Translations under genes and position numbers: made by a program | Notes under the pieces: model-generated | What the model saw: the letters and a program-made list of their open reading frames with translations, nothing else | Databases searched by the model: none | Told to the model about the DNA's origin: nothing | Source of the DNA: JBBQXY01 sp038209195 | GTDB taxonomy: Bacteria > Chloroflexota > Ktedonobacteria > Ktedonobacterales > Ktedonobacteraceae | NCBI GenBank assembly: GCA_038209195.1 | Contig: JBBQXY010000109.1 | Span: forward strand, 1 to 20,429 | DNA: 20,429 bases | Reading direction: 5' to 3' | Shown here: positions 1 to 7,554 of the stretch, piece after piece | How the letters are laid out: each line of letters opens with the position of its first letter | Numbering within the stretch: position 1 is the stretch's first letter

Positions 1-44
1 GCAGATAGCTCCGGCAACGAGAGAGACTGTGCGGTAGAATGCAT
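1..44 (-). CDS. Partial divergent gene, start only (unknown)
   Basis: On the minus strand an ATG at 44-42 is preceded by AAGGAG with 8 bases between GGAG and the ATG. The frame then stays open for 14 codons to the left edge (it begins MHSTAQSLSLPELS). Too little is present to name a product. Its position back to back with pobA, sharing about 200 bases of upstream DNA, fits a regulator or a partner gene of aromatic catabolism, but that is inference from position only. The ribosome binding site and open frame are the sole evidence. Confidence 0.4.
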   Translation of the reverse strand, partial: MHSTAQSLSLPELS

Positions 45-159
45 GAGGAAGGCTCCTTTTTCTGCGATGATCAAAACTGGACAGTTCTATCTTAGCAGAT
101 GGAGGGGCCTTTGTCTCTCAGCAATAATTCACAGACCCTGCACAAAAACCCTTTAGAAC

Positions 160-189
160 TTGACAAAAATTAATCCTATTGGATATCCT
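160..189 (+). promoter_or_regulatory. Putative sigma-70-type promoter of pobA
   Basis: A perfect TTGACA (160-165) is followed 18 bases later by TATCCT (184-189), four of six matches to TATAAT. Transcription would start near 196 and give a leader of about 50 bases before the ATG at 248. This also argues against the in-frame TTG at 179 as the translation start, because it would lie inside the promoter. Confidence 0.5.
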
Positions 190-247
190 TCAACTATCGT
201 CCACTATTAAGACCGCATTGTACTTCCTAGTATGGAGCAACACGAAT

Positions 248-1426
248 ATGCGTACACGCGTTGGCATCATTGGAGCTGGACCGGCTGGTTTAATGCTCTC
301 GCTCCTCCTGGCTCAAGAAGGCATTGATTCGCTTGTCCTCGAAAGCCGCAGTAGAGCAGCCATCGAGGCAACGATCCGCGCCGGCGTACTTGAGCAGGGC
401 ACCGTCGATTTGCTGCTGGAGATGGGGCTGGGAGAACGCATGCAACGCGAAGGAGCCGTTCATCACGGCATCGAACTCCGCTTCGATGGCGCGTCCCATC
501 GCATTCCCTTATCTGATCTGACCAATGGGCGCGCCATCACACTATACCCACAGCACGAAGTTTTGAAGGATTTGATTGCCGCACGTCTCAATCAGGGAGA
601 GCACATCCTTTTCAACGTCGCGGACGTCCAGCTCTCTGCTATCACATCTTCTCAGCCGCACATCCACTTTGTCCACGAGCAAAAGTCGCTGGAGTTGCAG
701 TGCGATTTCATCGCGGGTTGCGATGGCTTTCATGGTGTAACGCGCTCCGCTCTTCCCGTTGCCACCCAGCAAGTATTCAGTCGCTCCTATCCTTTCGGTT
801 GGCTCGGCATCTTAATGCAGGCTCCTCCCTCGTCCCACGAATTGATCTATGCCTACTCTGATCGCGGTTTCGCCCTCGTCAGCACCCGTTCGCCAGAACT
901 GCAACGCCTCTATCTACAGTGCGATCCGCAGGATGATATTGCTAATTGGTCAGATGCTCTGATCCTCGAAGAGCTACAACTGCGCTTGGCAACCAGAGAC
1001 AACTGGCAGTTGCTTGAAGGGCCTATCACGCAAAAAAGCATCTTGGCGATGCGTAGCTTTGTCATCGAGCCGATGCAGTATGGCAGATTATTTCTGGCTG
1101 GGGATGCCGCCCATATTGTGCCGCCAACGGGTGCAAAAGGACTCAATCTGGCTGTCGCCGATGTTCGCCATCTCGCCCGCGCGTTCAAGCAGTTCTATAC
1201 CCACCACAGCACCGATCTGTTAGAGGCGTACTCGGCAACGTGCTTGCGGCGTGCCTGGCGCGCCGAGCATTTTTCTTGGTGGATGACCTCGATGCTACAC
1301 CGCTTTCCTGAAGACGACGCGTTTCAACAGCGACTACAACATGCGCAGCTTGAATATACTGTCAGTTCACGGGCTGCTGCCACCAGCCTGGCAGAAAATT
1401 ACGTCGGCTTGCCCTTTGACTGGTAG
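248..1426 (+). CDS. pobA: 4-hydroxybenzoate 3-monooxygenase (flavoprotein)
   Basis: Predicted to hydroxylate 4-hydroxybenzoate to protocatechuate with FAD, NAD(P)H and O2, feeding the beta-ketoadipate pathway in the cytoplasm. The 392-residue product has the family's usual length (about 394). It shows the N-terminal Rossmann GxGxxG (GAGPAGL, residues 9-15), the RAGVLEQG stretch, the DG motif (GCDGFHG) and the GD motif (LFLAGDAAHIVPPTGAKGLN). The substrate-site Ser and Arg (ALVSTRS) and the active-site tyrosines in YPFGW and ENYVGLP match the well-studied Pseudomonas enzyme. The ATG at 248 is chosen over an in-frame TTG at 179 because GGAG lies 10 bases upstream and because the alignment with PobA begins there. 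It has its own promoter at 160-189. A divergent gene may start at 44. Whether this enzyme uses NADH or NADPH cannot be read with confidence. Confidence 0.93.
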   Translation: MRTRVGIIGAGPAGLMLSLLLAQEGIDSLVLESRSRAAIEATIRAGVLEQGTVDLLLEMGLGERMQREGAVHHGIELRFDGASHRIPLSDLTNGRAITLYPQHEVLKDLIAARLNQGEHILFNVADVQLSAITSSQPHIHFVHEQKSLELQCDFIAGCDGFHGVTRSALPVATQQVFSRSYPFGWLGILMQAPPSSHELIYAYSDRGFALVSTRSPELQRLYLQCDPQDDIANWSDALILEELQLRLATRDNWQLLEGPITQKSILAMRSFVIEPMQYGRLFLAGDAAHIVPPTGAKGLNLAVADVRHLARAFKQFYTHHSTDLLEAYSATCLRRAWRAEHFSWWMTSMLHRFPEDDAFQQRLQHAQLEYTVSSRAAATSLAENYVGLPFDW

Positions 1427-1436
1427 GCAAGCCGAC
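1403..1436. terminator. Hairpin at the 3' end of pobA, terminator-like
   Basis: GTCGGCTTGCC (1403-1413) and GGCAAGCCGAC (1426-1436) form a perfect 11-bp stem with a 12-base loop. The structure spans the pobA stop codon and sits between two convergent genes. There is no clear T-tract on either side, so it may act as a weak bidirectional terminator or protect the 3' end of the mRNA. Confidence 0.5.
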
Positions 1437-1454
1437 CGCTCTGTGTTCTGCTGC

Positions 1455-1973
1455 TTAGAAATTGTCGCGCCTGGGCTGCTTGGCTGCATAGAGCCGTAAG
1501 CGCACTCCCCATTGATCCACGTCGCGCTCGTAGCGCATGCCAATCTTCTCGGCAATGTGGATTGACGCACTATTGTCAGGTGGTATGAGTGAAACCACGC
1601 GTGGAAAGCCCATTTGTCGTAGTCCATAGTCTTTGAGTGCCTGCGTACCTTCCAAAGCCAAGCCGTTTTGCCAGTACTCCGGTGCTAACAGATACGCCAG
1701 TTCCACCTCTGGCAGCCCCTCAACTTCTTGATTGAGCAGCCCACACTGCCCAATAAAACGTTCATCGCTCTTCCGCATGGTGGCGAAAAACGAGTGCCCA
1801 AAAATCTCATATTCTTGGATATACCTGTTCAGGATGTGCTGGACTTCATCTTTTCTACGCGGCCCACCCAGGAAGCGCATCACTTCGGGATCGGCATAGA
1901 GTGCTGCCAGATCGTCCAGGTTGGCACTCGTCAATGGTTGGAACAGTAGGTGCTCCGTCTCTAAAATAATCAT
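1455..1973 (-). CDS. GNAT-family N-acetyltransferase (RimJ/RimL-like)
   Basis: A 172-residue protein of the GCN5-related acetyltransferase fold, which moves an acetyl group from acetyl-CoA to an amine. The N-terminus (LETEHLLFQPLTSANLDDLAALY) has the usual RimJ/RimL opening. The acetyl-CoA loop is seen as EYWQNGLALEGTQAL, equivalent to the Q/RxxGxG/A motif. The late N-x-x-S-x-x-x-x-E-K-x-G-M segment (NSASIHIAEKIGMRYE) is typical of the family C-terminus. Length is normal for the group. GAGGAG stands just upstream of the ATG. Substrate cannot be predicted: the family includes ribosomal-protein acetyltransferases and many small-molecule resistance enzymes. It converges on pobA and has no obvious operon partner. 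Confidence 0.85.
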   Translation of the reverse strand: MIILETEHLLFQPLTSANLDDLAALYADPEVMRFLGGPRRKDEVQHILNRYIQEYEIFGHSFFATMRKSDERFIGQCGLLNQEVEGLPEVELAYLLAPEYWQNGLALEGTQALKDYGLRQMGFPRVVSLIPPDNSASIHIAEKIGMRYERDVDQWGVRLRLYAAKQPRRDNF

Positions 1974-2147
1974 CGTCTCCTCACAGCAAGATCACTACTT
2001 TGATCAATAAAATAGAACCTCAACTATCTCCCGCAGTGCTTTAGATAGCCAAACACAGGTAAAACAAAGCGTGAGAGTATGACCTCCCGACCTGTTGTAT
2101 GACATCATAGCACATCACCCTCGTAACTTCTAACGTTGCCTTGCAAT

Positions 2148-2182
2148 CTATGCGGCGAGTAATTTGCAGCAACACCGCATAG
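2148..2182. repeat. Inverted repeat downstream of cbbX
   Basis: CTATGCGG (2148-2155) and CCGCATAG (2175-2182) are perfect 8-bp arms around a loop of 19 bases. The element lies in the 274-base gap between the start of the acetyltransferase gene and the end of cbbX. It could help end transcription of the cbbLSX operon, but no T-tract follows, so a regulatory site is equally possible. Nothing else was recognised in 1974-2247. Confidence 0.35.
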
Positions 2183-2247
2183 CCCATTATAGCAGAGAGT
2201 GTAGAGAAGGAGAAGAAGAGGACGTAGCCGTGTCTACGCGTTCGACA

Positions 2248-3261
2248 TTACGTTGGTGACGCGTCAGCATTGGCAGATTTCCTGGCAGGAGGAGAGTCAT
2301 CAGTTTCCTGCTCATTATCCGGTGCGTTTTCAGTGAAGACACGGCTGGCAAGAATATCCTCAGCTTCAATGGTCATCAGGTCTGTCTTTGAGAATTTTCC
2401 TCCCTTGGCGAAGAGACGGTTAGCCTGCCGTAGCCGTGATCGGTCGAGGGCATTGCGTACACTACGTGCATTCGAAAAGCGCGGCATTAGCATGCGTCGT
2501 TTGAGGTAGGCTTCAAACGCCTCTTGTCCCTCCGTGCTAAAGCGGTACATCTGTTCCGCCAGCATCAACTGTGCGATGATGAGCAGTTCAGCGAGCGAAT
2601 AATCGGGGAAATCCAGGTGATGGGCAACGCGCGAACTGATACCGGGGTTGGACTGGAAAAAGGTTTCCATGCGATCTTTATAGCCAGCGAGCACCACCAC
2701 GAGATCATCACGTTGATTCTCCATCACCTGTAGCAGGATTTCGATGGCTTCCTGTCCATAGTCCCGTTCGTTTTCTTGTCGGTAGAGGTAGTAGGCCTCA
2801 TCAATGAAGAGTACTCCACCCATCGCTCGCTTGAGGATCTCTTTTGTTTTAGGCGCGGTATGACCGATGTATTGACCAACCAGATCATCGCGTGTCACCG
2901 CCACCAGATGCCCTTTGCGTACATAGCCCAGTCGGTGTAGGATCGTCGCCATACGCATTGCCACAGTAGTTTTGCCCGTCCCCGGATGCCCTGTAAAGGA
3001 CATGTGCAGCGAGGGTGGTCGTGCCGTGAGCCCAACGTTACGCCGCAAACGATCAATCACCAGCAGGGCCGCGATCTCGCGAATGCGCGTCTTCACAGAC
3101 TTGAGCCCCACCAGTTCCTGATCCAGCTTCTGCAATACCTCCATCACCTGAGATTCCTGTAGCACGTTCGCCACATCTACAGAGGTATCAGCAGGGATGG
3201 TTGTTATTGGATTCGTTACACCGTTCTGCCCCTCTGATTGGGCCGGTGGTAATATACTCAT
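2248..3261 (-). CDS. cbbX: Red-type RuBisCO activase CbbX (AAA+ ATPase)
   Basis: CbbX is a hexameric AAA+ remodelling ATPase. It frees red-type RuBisCO from tight-binding sugar phosphates by pulling on the C-terminal tail of the large subunit. The 337-residue product has Walker A GHPGTGKTT (about residues 91-99), the block GHLVAVTRDDLVGQYIGHTAPKT expected for the pore region, Walker B GVLFIDEAYYLY, sensor-like LVVVLAGY, and the NARSVRNALDRSRLRQANRLF arginine-finger region. These match proteobacterial CbbX closely. The ATG at 3261 is chosen because GGAGG lies 6 bases before it; a TTG at 3273 would place the ribosome site inside the gene. The protein is a little longer than proteobacterial CbbX because of a polar tail of about 50 residues rich in Asp, Glu and Pro. 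It is third in the cbbL-cbbS-cbbX operon, 124 bases after cbbS. Confidence 0.95.
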   Translation of the reverse strand: MSILPPAQSEGQNGVTNPITTIPADTSVDVANVLQESQVMEVLQKLDQELVGLKSVKTRIREIAALLVIDRLRRNVGLTARPPSLHMSFTGHPGTGKTTVAMRMATILHRLGYVRKGHLVAVTRDDLVGQYIGHTAPKTKEILKRAMGGVLFIDEAYYLYRQENERDYGQEAIEILLQVMENQRDDLVVVLAGYKDRMETFFQSNPGISSRVAHHLDFPDYSLAELLIIAQLMLAEQMYRFSTEGQEAFEAYLKRRMLMPRFSNARSVRNALDRSRLRQANRLFAKGGKFSKTDLMTIEAEDILASRVFTENAPDNEQETDDSPPARKSANADASPT

Positions 3262-3356
3262 GATCTCCTCCAAAGGCTTCGTTTCGCTCCAAGTGTACTC
3301 GTGGACTTCAACGTGAGCCGGACGAGCAGCATTTATGGGGGGTTACATACTCCAGT

Positions 3357-3378
3357 TCTTGTTGTGTACCGAACAAGA
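3357..3378. other. Small hairpin between cbbS and cbbX
   Basis: TCTTGTT (3357-3363) and AACAAGA (3372-3378) form a 7-bp stem with an 8-base loop, just 7 bases past the cbbS stop codon. No T-tract follows on the minus strand. It might tune the amount of cbbX message relative to cbbLS by processing or partial termination. This is inference from its position. Confidence 0.3.
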
Positions 3379-3385
3379 CGATGGT

Positions 3386-3814
3386 TTACTCACTATACCG
3401 CTCTCCCTGCGGCTTGTCTGTCGCGTAGCTATGCAGTGTGTAGCGAATGACGCGATCATGCACTTCTTGACGAGACAAACTAAAACCGGGATCGTGTGGT
3501 GGTCGGTTCACAATAAACGAAAGGGCAATAGTCTGCCGCCCTTTGCTGCGGTCGTAAGCCCCTACCCGGATATAATGATGCGGGTAGGCTTTGCGACACG
3601 CATTGATCTCATACATGATAGCAGCCGAATCTTTCACATCAAACATTGGCAGTCCCCACATCTCCCAATACGTGTTGCGCGGGTGAGGATCGTCGGTGTA
3701 CTCAATATTGATGGGCCAGTCATTGTCCAGACAGTATTGCGCTTGCATGCGAATCTGGTCATCGGTCAATGGCGGTAGATAGGAAAATGTTCCCTGGGTT
3801 AGATGAAAAGCCAT
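3386..3814 (-). CDS. cbbS: RuBisCO small subunit, form IC
   Basis: Small subunit of hexadecameric (L8S8) RuBisCO, which caps the large-subunit octamer and supports catalysis and assembly. The 142-residue protein begins with the FHLTQGTFSYLPPLTDDQI opening typical of red-type small subunits. It carries the NTYWEMWGLPMFDV core and the RVGAYDRSKGRQTIALSFIVNRP segment. The C-terminal tail after that point is the longer red-type form, which makes the extra beta-hairpin in the central channel. The ATG at 3814 has AAAGGAG 8 bases before it; a GTG at 3823 would touch the ribosome site and is rejected. It starts 18 bases after the cbbL stop, so the two are certainly cotranscribed. Confidence 0.96.
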   Translation of the reverse strand: MAFHLTQGTFSYLPPLTDDQIRMQAQYCLDNDWPINIEYTDDPHPRNTYWEMWGLPMFDVKDSAAIMYEINACRKAYPHHYIRVGAYDRSKGRQTIALSFIVNRPPHDPGFSLSRQEVHDRVIRYTLHSYATDKPQGERYSE

Positions 3815-3832
3815 GGTGGTCACTCCTTTATG

Positions 3833-5281
3833 CTAATAATTTGGCATGGGTGTGGCATCGGGCGTATCGGTCGAGGTATAGTTAAAGCTCACGTCCTTCC
3901 AGAGTTCGAGTGCAGCTCGCAGCGGACCACACCACTTCGCGGCCTTTTCCAGAATCTCCGGCCCCTCGTTGAAGTAGTCTCGTCCCTCGTTGCGCGCCTG
4001 GATCATGGCTTCCACGGCGACCCTATTCGCCGTCGCGCCAGCGGCAATACCCTGTGGGTGTCCTATTGTGCCGCCGCCGAACTGAAGCACCACGTCTTCG
4101 CCCAGGTAGTGGAGTAGTTGATGCATCTGCCCCGCGTGTATGCCGCCCGAAGCAACAGGCATGACGGATGGCAGTGAAGCCCAATCTTGCTCGAAGAACA
4201 ACCCTAAGCTGGGATCGGCGTCATACTTCATACCGAGTAGCGTCTTATAGTAGCCACGAGTGGTCATGGGATCGCCTTCCAATTTGCCCACCACGGTTCC
4301 AGCATGGATGTGATCGACGCCCGCCAAACGCATCCACTTGGCAATCACACGGAAGGAGACGCCATGCGTCTTCTGGCGCGTGTAGGTCCCGTGACCCGCA
4401 CGATGCAGATGCAGGATTACGCTGTTCTTGCGCGCCCATTTCGCCATGGATTGGATAGCCGTGTAGCCAATGGTTAGGTCAATCATGACGATGATACTAC
4501 CGAGCTCTTTGGCAAACTCTGCTCGCTCATACATATCTTCCATCGTGGCGGCAGTGACATTCAAATAATGTCCCTTGATCTCACCAGTCTCGGCACTCGC
4601 CTTATTGACCGCCTCCATACAATAGAGATAGCGGTCACGCCAGCGCATGAAGGGCTGCGAATTGATATTTTCGTCATCCTTCACAAAGTCCAGTCCACCG
4701 CGCAGTGCCTCGTAGACCACACGCCCGTAATTACGAGCGGAAAGTCCAAGCTTCGGCTTTGTCGTTGCTCCCAGCAAGGGGCGTCCATACTTATCAAGGT
4801 ATTCACGCTCAACCACAACTCCATGCGCTGGTCCTTGAAAGGTCTTCACATAGTGTGGGGGAATGTGCATATCTTCCAGTCGCAAACTCTTCAGTGCCTT
4901 GAAACCGAAGACGTTGCCGATGATACTTGAGGTCAGGTTTGCGATAGAACCCTCCTCGAATAGGTCCAGGTCGTAGGCGATGTACGCGATGTATTGGTCT
5001 GTACCGGGAACAGGAATGACCCGATACGCTTTAGCTTGGTAACTCTCATGAGCAGTCAAACGGTCTGTCCAGACCACTGTCCAGGTCGCGGTAGACGATT
5101 CACCTGCGACAGCGGCCGCAGCTTCAATGGGGTCAACGCCCTCTTGCGGCACAATACGAAATGCACATAAGATGTCTGTATCTTTTGGTTCATAGTCTGG
5201 TTTCCAGTAGCCCATCTGGGCATAAGGGATCACACCAGATTTCCAACGGTTCTTTTGCTCTGCTATAACCTCAATTGTCAT
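3833..5281 (-). CDS. cbbL: RuBisCO large subunit, form IC (red-type)
   Basis: Catalytic subunit of ribulose-1,5-bisphosphate carboxylase/oxygenase, which adds CO2 to ribulose bisphosphate to make two 3-phosphoglycerates. The 482-residue protein has all the catalytic signatures: GATTKPKLGLS (first active-site Lys), GGLDFVKDDENINSQPF (carbamylated Lys plus the Asp and Glu metal ligands), HLHRAGHGTYTRQ, loop 6 in VVGKLEGDP (mobile Lys), and SGGIHAGQMHQL. The openings MGYWKPDYEPKDTD and GVDPIEAAAAVAGESSTATWTVVWTD follow the form IC pattern of Cupriavidus and purple bacteria and not the green cyanobacterial type. The ATG at 5281 is used because GAGGAG lies 8 bases before it; a GTG 9 bases further up is less well placed. 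The C-terminus is a flexible tail, the usual target of CbbX. First gene of the cbbLSX operon, divergent from a LysR gene. Confidence 0.97.
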   Translation of the reverse strand: MTIEVIAEQKNRWKSGVIPYAQMGYWKPDYEPKDTDILCAFRIVPQEGVDPIEAAAAVAGESSTATWTVVWTDRLTAHESYQAKAYRVIPVPGTDQYIAYIAYDLDLFEEGSIANLTSSIIGNVFGFKALKSLRLEDMHIPPHYVKTFQGPAHGVVVEREYLDKYGRPLLGATTKPKLGLSARNYGRVVYEALRGGLDFVKDDENINSQPFMRWRDRYLYCMEAVNKASAETGEIKGHYLNVTAATMEDMYERAEFAKELGSIIVMIDLTIGYTAIQSMAKWARKNSVILHLHRAGHGTYTRQKTHGVSFRVIAKWMRLAGVDHIHAGTVVGKLEGDPMTTRGYYKTLLGMKYDADPSLGLFFEQDWASLPSVMPVASGGIHAGQMHQLLHYLGEDVVLQFGGGTIGHPQGIAAGATANRVAVEAMIQARNEGRDYFNEGPEILEKAAKWCGPLRAALELWKDVSFNYTSTDTPDATPMPNY

Positions 5282-5331
5282 ACTACTCACTCCTCAGCTT
5301 TTCAGGGTACGACCTTCGCTCTGTAGAAGTG

Positions 5332-5482
5332 TAGCATGATCGTTCTATTAGTTGTAGTAGCAGTTTGCTATAGACACTATAGATCAGAACTTATATGTTA
5401 TTCCTGAACCTCTCGCCGCGCAACACCTAATGTTTATGCTAGGGTAGCCTTTGCTAAGGGGTGAATACTGTATGCTATACTA
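5332..5482. promoter_or_regulatory. Putative CbbR operator cluster (TGCTA/TAGCA sites)
   Basis: The 284-base divergent region between cbbL and the LysR gene holds six copies of TGCTA or its complement. TAGCA is at 5332-5336 and 5358-5362. TGCTA is at 5366-5370, 5437-5441, 5452-5456 and 5473-5477. Two of them form TAGCA-GTT-TGCTA (5358-5370), which fits the LysR-type T-N11-A rule. A second perfect inverted repeat, CTATAG-ACA-CTATAG (5368-5382), overlaps it and contains a second T-N11-A site. LysR regulators of RuBisCO operons normally bind such sites in the shared divergent promoter, so these are the best operator candidates. The -35/-10 elements of cbbL were not convincingly found. Confidence 0.5.
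5451..5481 (+). promoter_or_regulatory. Possible promoter of the first LysR gene
   Basis: TTGCTA (5451-5456) and TATACT (5476-5481) are 19 bases apart and face the LysR gene that starts at 5566. Both hexamers overlap TGCTA sites, which would fit autoregulation by the LysR protein. The spacing is longer than ideal. Confidence 0.3.
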
Positions 5483-5565
5483 CTGTGTAATCCAAAGGAG
5501 GCAGCAGCCAGCACGCGAAGACCTCCAATTTAACGTGCAGACGACAACACAATGGAGATACGGGT

Positions 5566-6504
5566 ATGTCTACGCGTCATTCAATTCTATCCGTTACAGG
5601 CAATGGGCGACCTGACTTCACTGTGCATCAGCTCACAGTTTTTCGCGCGGTAGCACAGCATCTCAGCTACACTCGTACTGCCCAGGAACTGTACCTCTCG
5701 CAACCTGCGGTCACGCAGCACATCAGAGCACTTGAACTGATGTTGGGCCTACGGCTCTTCGCTCGTAAAGGCCGAGGCATAGTGTTAACCGTTGCTGGGC
5801 AAGAGCTACTGCGCCATGTTGAACAGCTACTCGCCTTGTTGGCTGAAACCGAACCTGTGGTACAACAGATTCACGCACTGAAGCGCGGGAGTGTTGTAAT
5901 CGGTGCCAGTACCAGTGCGGGGACCTATGTAGTGCCCGCCTTGCTCGGTACCTTTCATAACCACTTTCCAGGCATCCACATTACGCTCTCCGTCGCTAAT
6001 CGGCGGATCATTGAAGAGCGTCTCCTCGCCCATCAACTAGACCTGGCGGTGATTAGCCTTGTCGAGCAGCGCGACCGTTTCACCCTAGAGTTGTTGATGC
6101 CGTATGAACTGGTGCTAGTGGCTTCGCGCTCGCACCATTTGGTGGGACGCACCGACCTGGCTCTGCACGAGTTGCAAGAGGAGATGCTCCTATTACGCGA
6201 GCAAGAGTCCGGTACCCGGCTTGACTTGGAACAGCACTTTATGCAGATGGGGGTGCCAATGCGCACCAGCCTCGAACTTGGCAGCATCGAAGCTATAAAG
6301 GAAGGAGTAGCTGCCGGGTTAGGGATTGCCGTCCTCTCCCGTGAGTCCATTGCCCTCGAGGTGGCAAATGGCGACCTGGCTATACTCGACGTGCTGGGAT
6401 TCCCCCTACAACGTGAATGGTATGTCGTCCATCTGAAGGGCAGGAGGCTCTCGCTGGCTGCCACCGCACTACAGCAATTCCTCCTAGCAAGGAAGGTCCC
6501 TTGA
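5566..6504 (+). CDS. cbbR: LysR-type regulator of RuBisCO operon (CbbR-like), copy 1
   Basis: A 312-residue LysR-family transcription factor. The winged helix-turn-helix lies at about residues 20-80 (VHQLTVFRAVAQHLSYTRTAQELYLSQPAVTQHIRALE). It is followed by a linker helix and a periplasmic-binding-like effector domain (VVIGASTSAGTYVVPALLGTFH, then ESGTRLDLE, SIEAIKEGVAAGLGIAVLS). CbbR proteins sense metabolites of the carbon cycle and activate cbb operons. The gene is divergent from cbbLSX with likely operator repeats between, which is the classic CbbR arrangement. GGAG sits 8 bases before the ATG. A 16-residue polar extension precedes the first helix. It converges tail to tail with a clear paralogue 54 bases away. 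The name rests on family plus context; the effector is unknown. Confidence 0.85.
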   Translation: MSTRHSILSVTGNGRPDFTVHQLTVFRAVAQHLSYTRTAQELYLSQPAVTQHIRALELMLGLRLFARKGRGIVLTVAGQELLRHVEQLLALLAETEPVVQQIHALKRGSVVIGASTSAGTYVVPALLGTFHNHFPGIHITLSVANRRIIEERLLAHQLDLAVISLVEQRDRFTLELLMPYELVLVASRSHHLVGRTDLALHELQEEMLLLREQESGTRLDLEQHFMQMGVPMRTSLELGSIEAIKEGVAAGLGIAVLSRESIALEVANGDLAILDVLGFPLQREWYVVHLKGRRLSLAATALQQFLLARKVP

Positions 6505-6558
6505 CCATAGCACTCCTCACCAGTTATCCATCGTAGTGTACGGCTAAACTGTACCATT

Positions 6559-7485
6559 TTAAAAATCAGCGCGCCTAAACTCTTGCAAAAACTCGATGAA
6601 GGCGGCAGCATCAGCCGAGAGAGGTTGTTTAGCAAGGTGCGCGATATACCAGCGGCGCTCAACGGGAAACTGCTCCACATCGAGAATAGCTATCGTGCCA
6701 TAGCGAATTTCGCGTCTTACTGCTAGCTCCGAAAGCACACTCACGCCCAAACCCGCTGCTACCGCTTGCTTAATCGCTTCAATATGACCAAGAACCATGC
6801 CAATTTTGAGCGACATCCCGGCTACCTCAAATAACTCCTCTACTGCGGCCCGTGTTCCGGATCCCACCTCGCGCAGGAGGAAGACTTCCTCAGCCAGGCG
6901 TGCGAGCGGAAGTCGCTTGCGCCCAACCAGAACATGTCCTGGGGCCGCGACTGTCACCAGCGGATTTGCCCAAAATGGCTCGGTTATGAGTTCGGCGATC
7001 TCTGGCGGCCGCCCAGCGATGACGAGATCGACCTTCTCCTCCAACAGATGCTCGCGAACAGCAGCACGGTTGGCTACAAAGAGGTTGAGCACCACGTCGG
7101 GTCGTCTTTGGTGAAAAATGCCGAGGAGATGAGGTAGAACGTAGGTCCCTACTGTCGTGTCAGCGGCGACACGTAAGGGCACGCGCTCTGTCAGTGTGGC
7201 TCCACTTAGCTCTGACATTGCCTGCCACGCTTCGTCCGCTACCCTAATCACCTGCTGTACATGCGTGTACAACTCCTGCCCTTCATCCGTTAGCACAAGG
7301 TGCTTGCTCCACTGCTCAAACAGCGTCAATTCCGTCACTCGTTCAAGTTCCGCTACCAATGCTGAGACCGTCGGCTGTCGGCAGCCGAGTTCCTCTGCCG
7401 CTCGCGTATAGTTCAGCAGTTGTGCCACCACACAGAAGACACGTAGCTGACGTAGTGTTATGCTGTCGAGACGCGACCAGTCCAT
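6559..7485 (-). CDS. LysR-type regulator (CbbR-like), copy 2
   Basis: A 308-residue LysR-family regulator, paralogous to the one at 5566-6504. The two share GTYV-P-LLG-FH in the effector domain, FLLRE-GSGTR, IEAIK-VAAGLG-VLS and AILDV-FP-WY-HL near the end. The helix-turn-helix is at about residues 9-65 (LRQLRVFCVVAQLLNYTRAAEELGCRQPTVSALVAELE). It starts 173 bases from the divergent prk-gap genes, so it probably controls them, just as copy 1 is placed to control RuBisCO. AGGAGG lies 6 bases before the ATG. Its recognition helix (CRQPTVSALVAE) differs from that of copy 1 (LSQPAVTQHIRA), so the two likely read different DNA sites. The regulatory target is inferred from position. Confidence 0.85.
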   Translation of the reverse strand: MDWSRLDSITLRQLRVFCVVAQLLNYTRAAEELGCRQPTVSALVAELERVTELTLFEQWSKHLVLTDEGQELYTHVQQVIRVADEAWQAMSELSGATLTERVPLRVAADTTVGTYVLPHLLGIFHQRRPDVVLNLFVANRAAVREHLLEEKVDLVIAGRPPEIAELITEPFWANPLVTVAAPGHVLVGRKRLPLARLAEEVFLLREVGSGTRAAVEELFEVAGMSLKIGMVLGHIEAIKQAVAAGLGVSVLSELAVRREIRYGTIAILDVEQFPVERRWYIAHLAKQPLSADAAAFIEFLQEFRRADF

Positions 7486-7525
7486 CTATAACCTCCTATC
7501 TATGCCAAGTATAGGAAATTGTGAC

Positions 7526-7554
7526 TTGTTCTTATATATCTTCCCAAGTATCAT
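7526..7554 (+). promoter_or_regulatory. Possible promoter of prk-gap
   Basis: TTGTTC (7526-7531) and TATCAT (7549-7554; five of six to TATAAT) are 17 bases apart and face prk. The -10 overlaps a CCAAGTAT repeat, which would let a regulator bound there act on polymerase. The assignment is tentative. Confidence 0.35.

Noticed and set aside
179..247. N-terminal extension of pobA from a TTG
   Set aside because: The TTG lies inside the probable promoter, and the PobA alignment begins at the ATG at 248, which has its own GGAG.
2187..2369. Minus-strand 60-codon ORF at the 3' end of cbbX
   Set aside because: Out-of-frame overlap with the CbbX tail and no ribosome site.
3335..4117. Plus-strand ORFs opposite cbbS and cbbL
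   Set aside because: They lie opposite unmistakable RuBisCO genes and have no family features.
6033..6680. A long minus-strand ORF of 215 codons antisense to the first LysR gene
   Set aside because: Rich in Ser, Arg and Cys with no recognisable motif, and it overlaps a clear LysR gene and the end of the second one. It is the mirror frame of a GC-biased gene.
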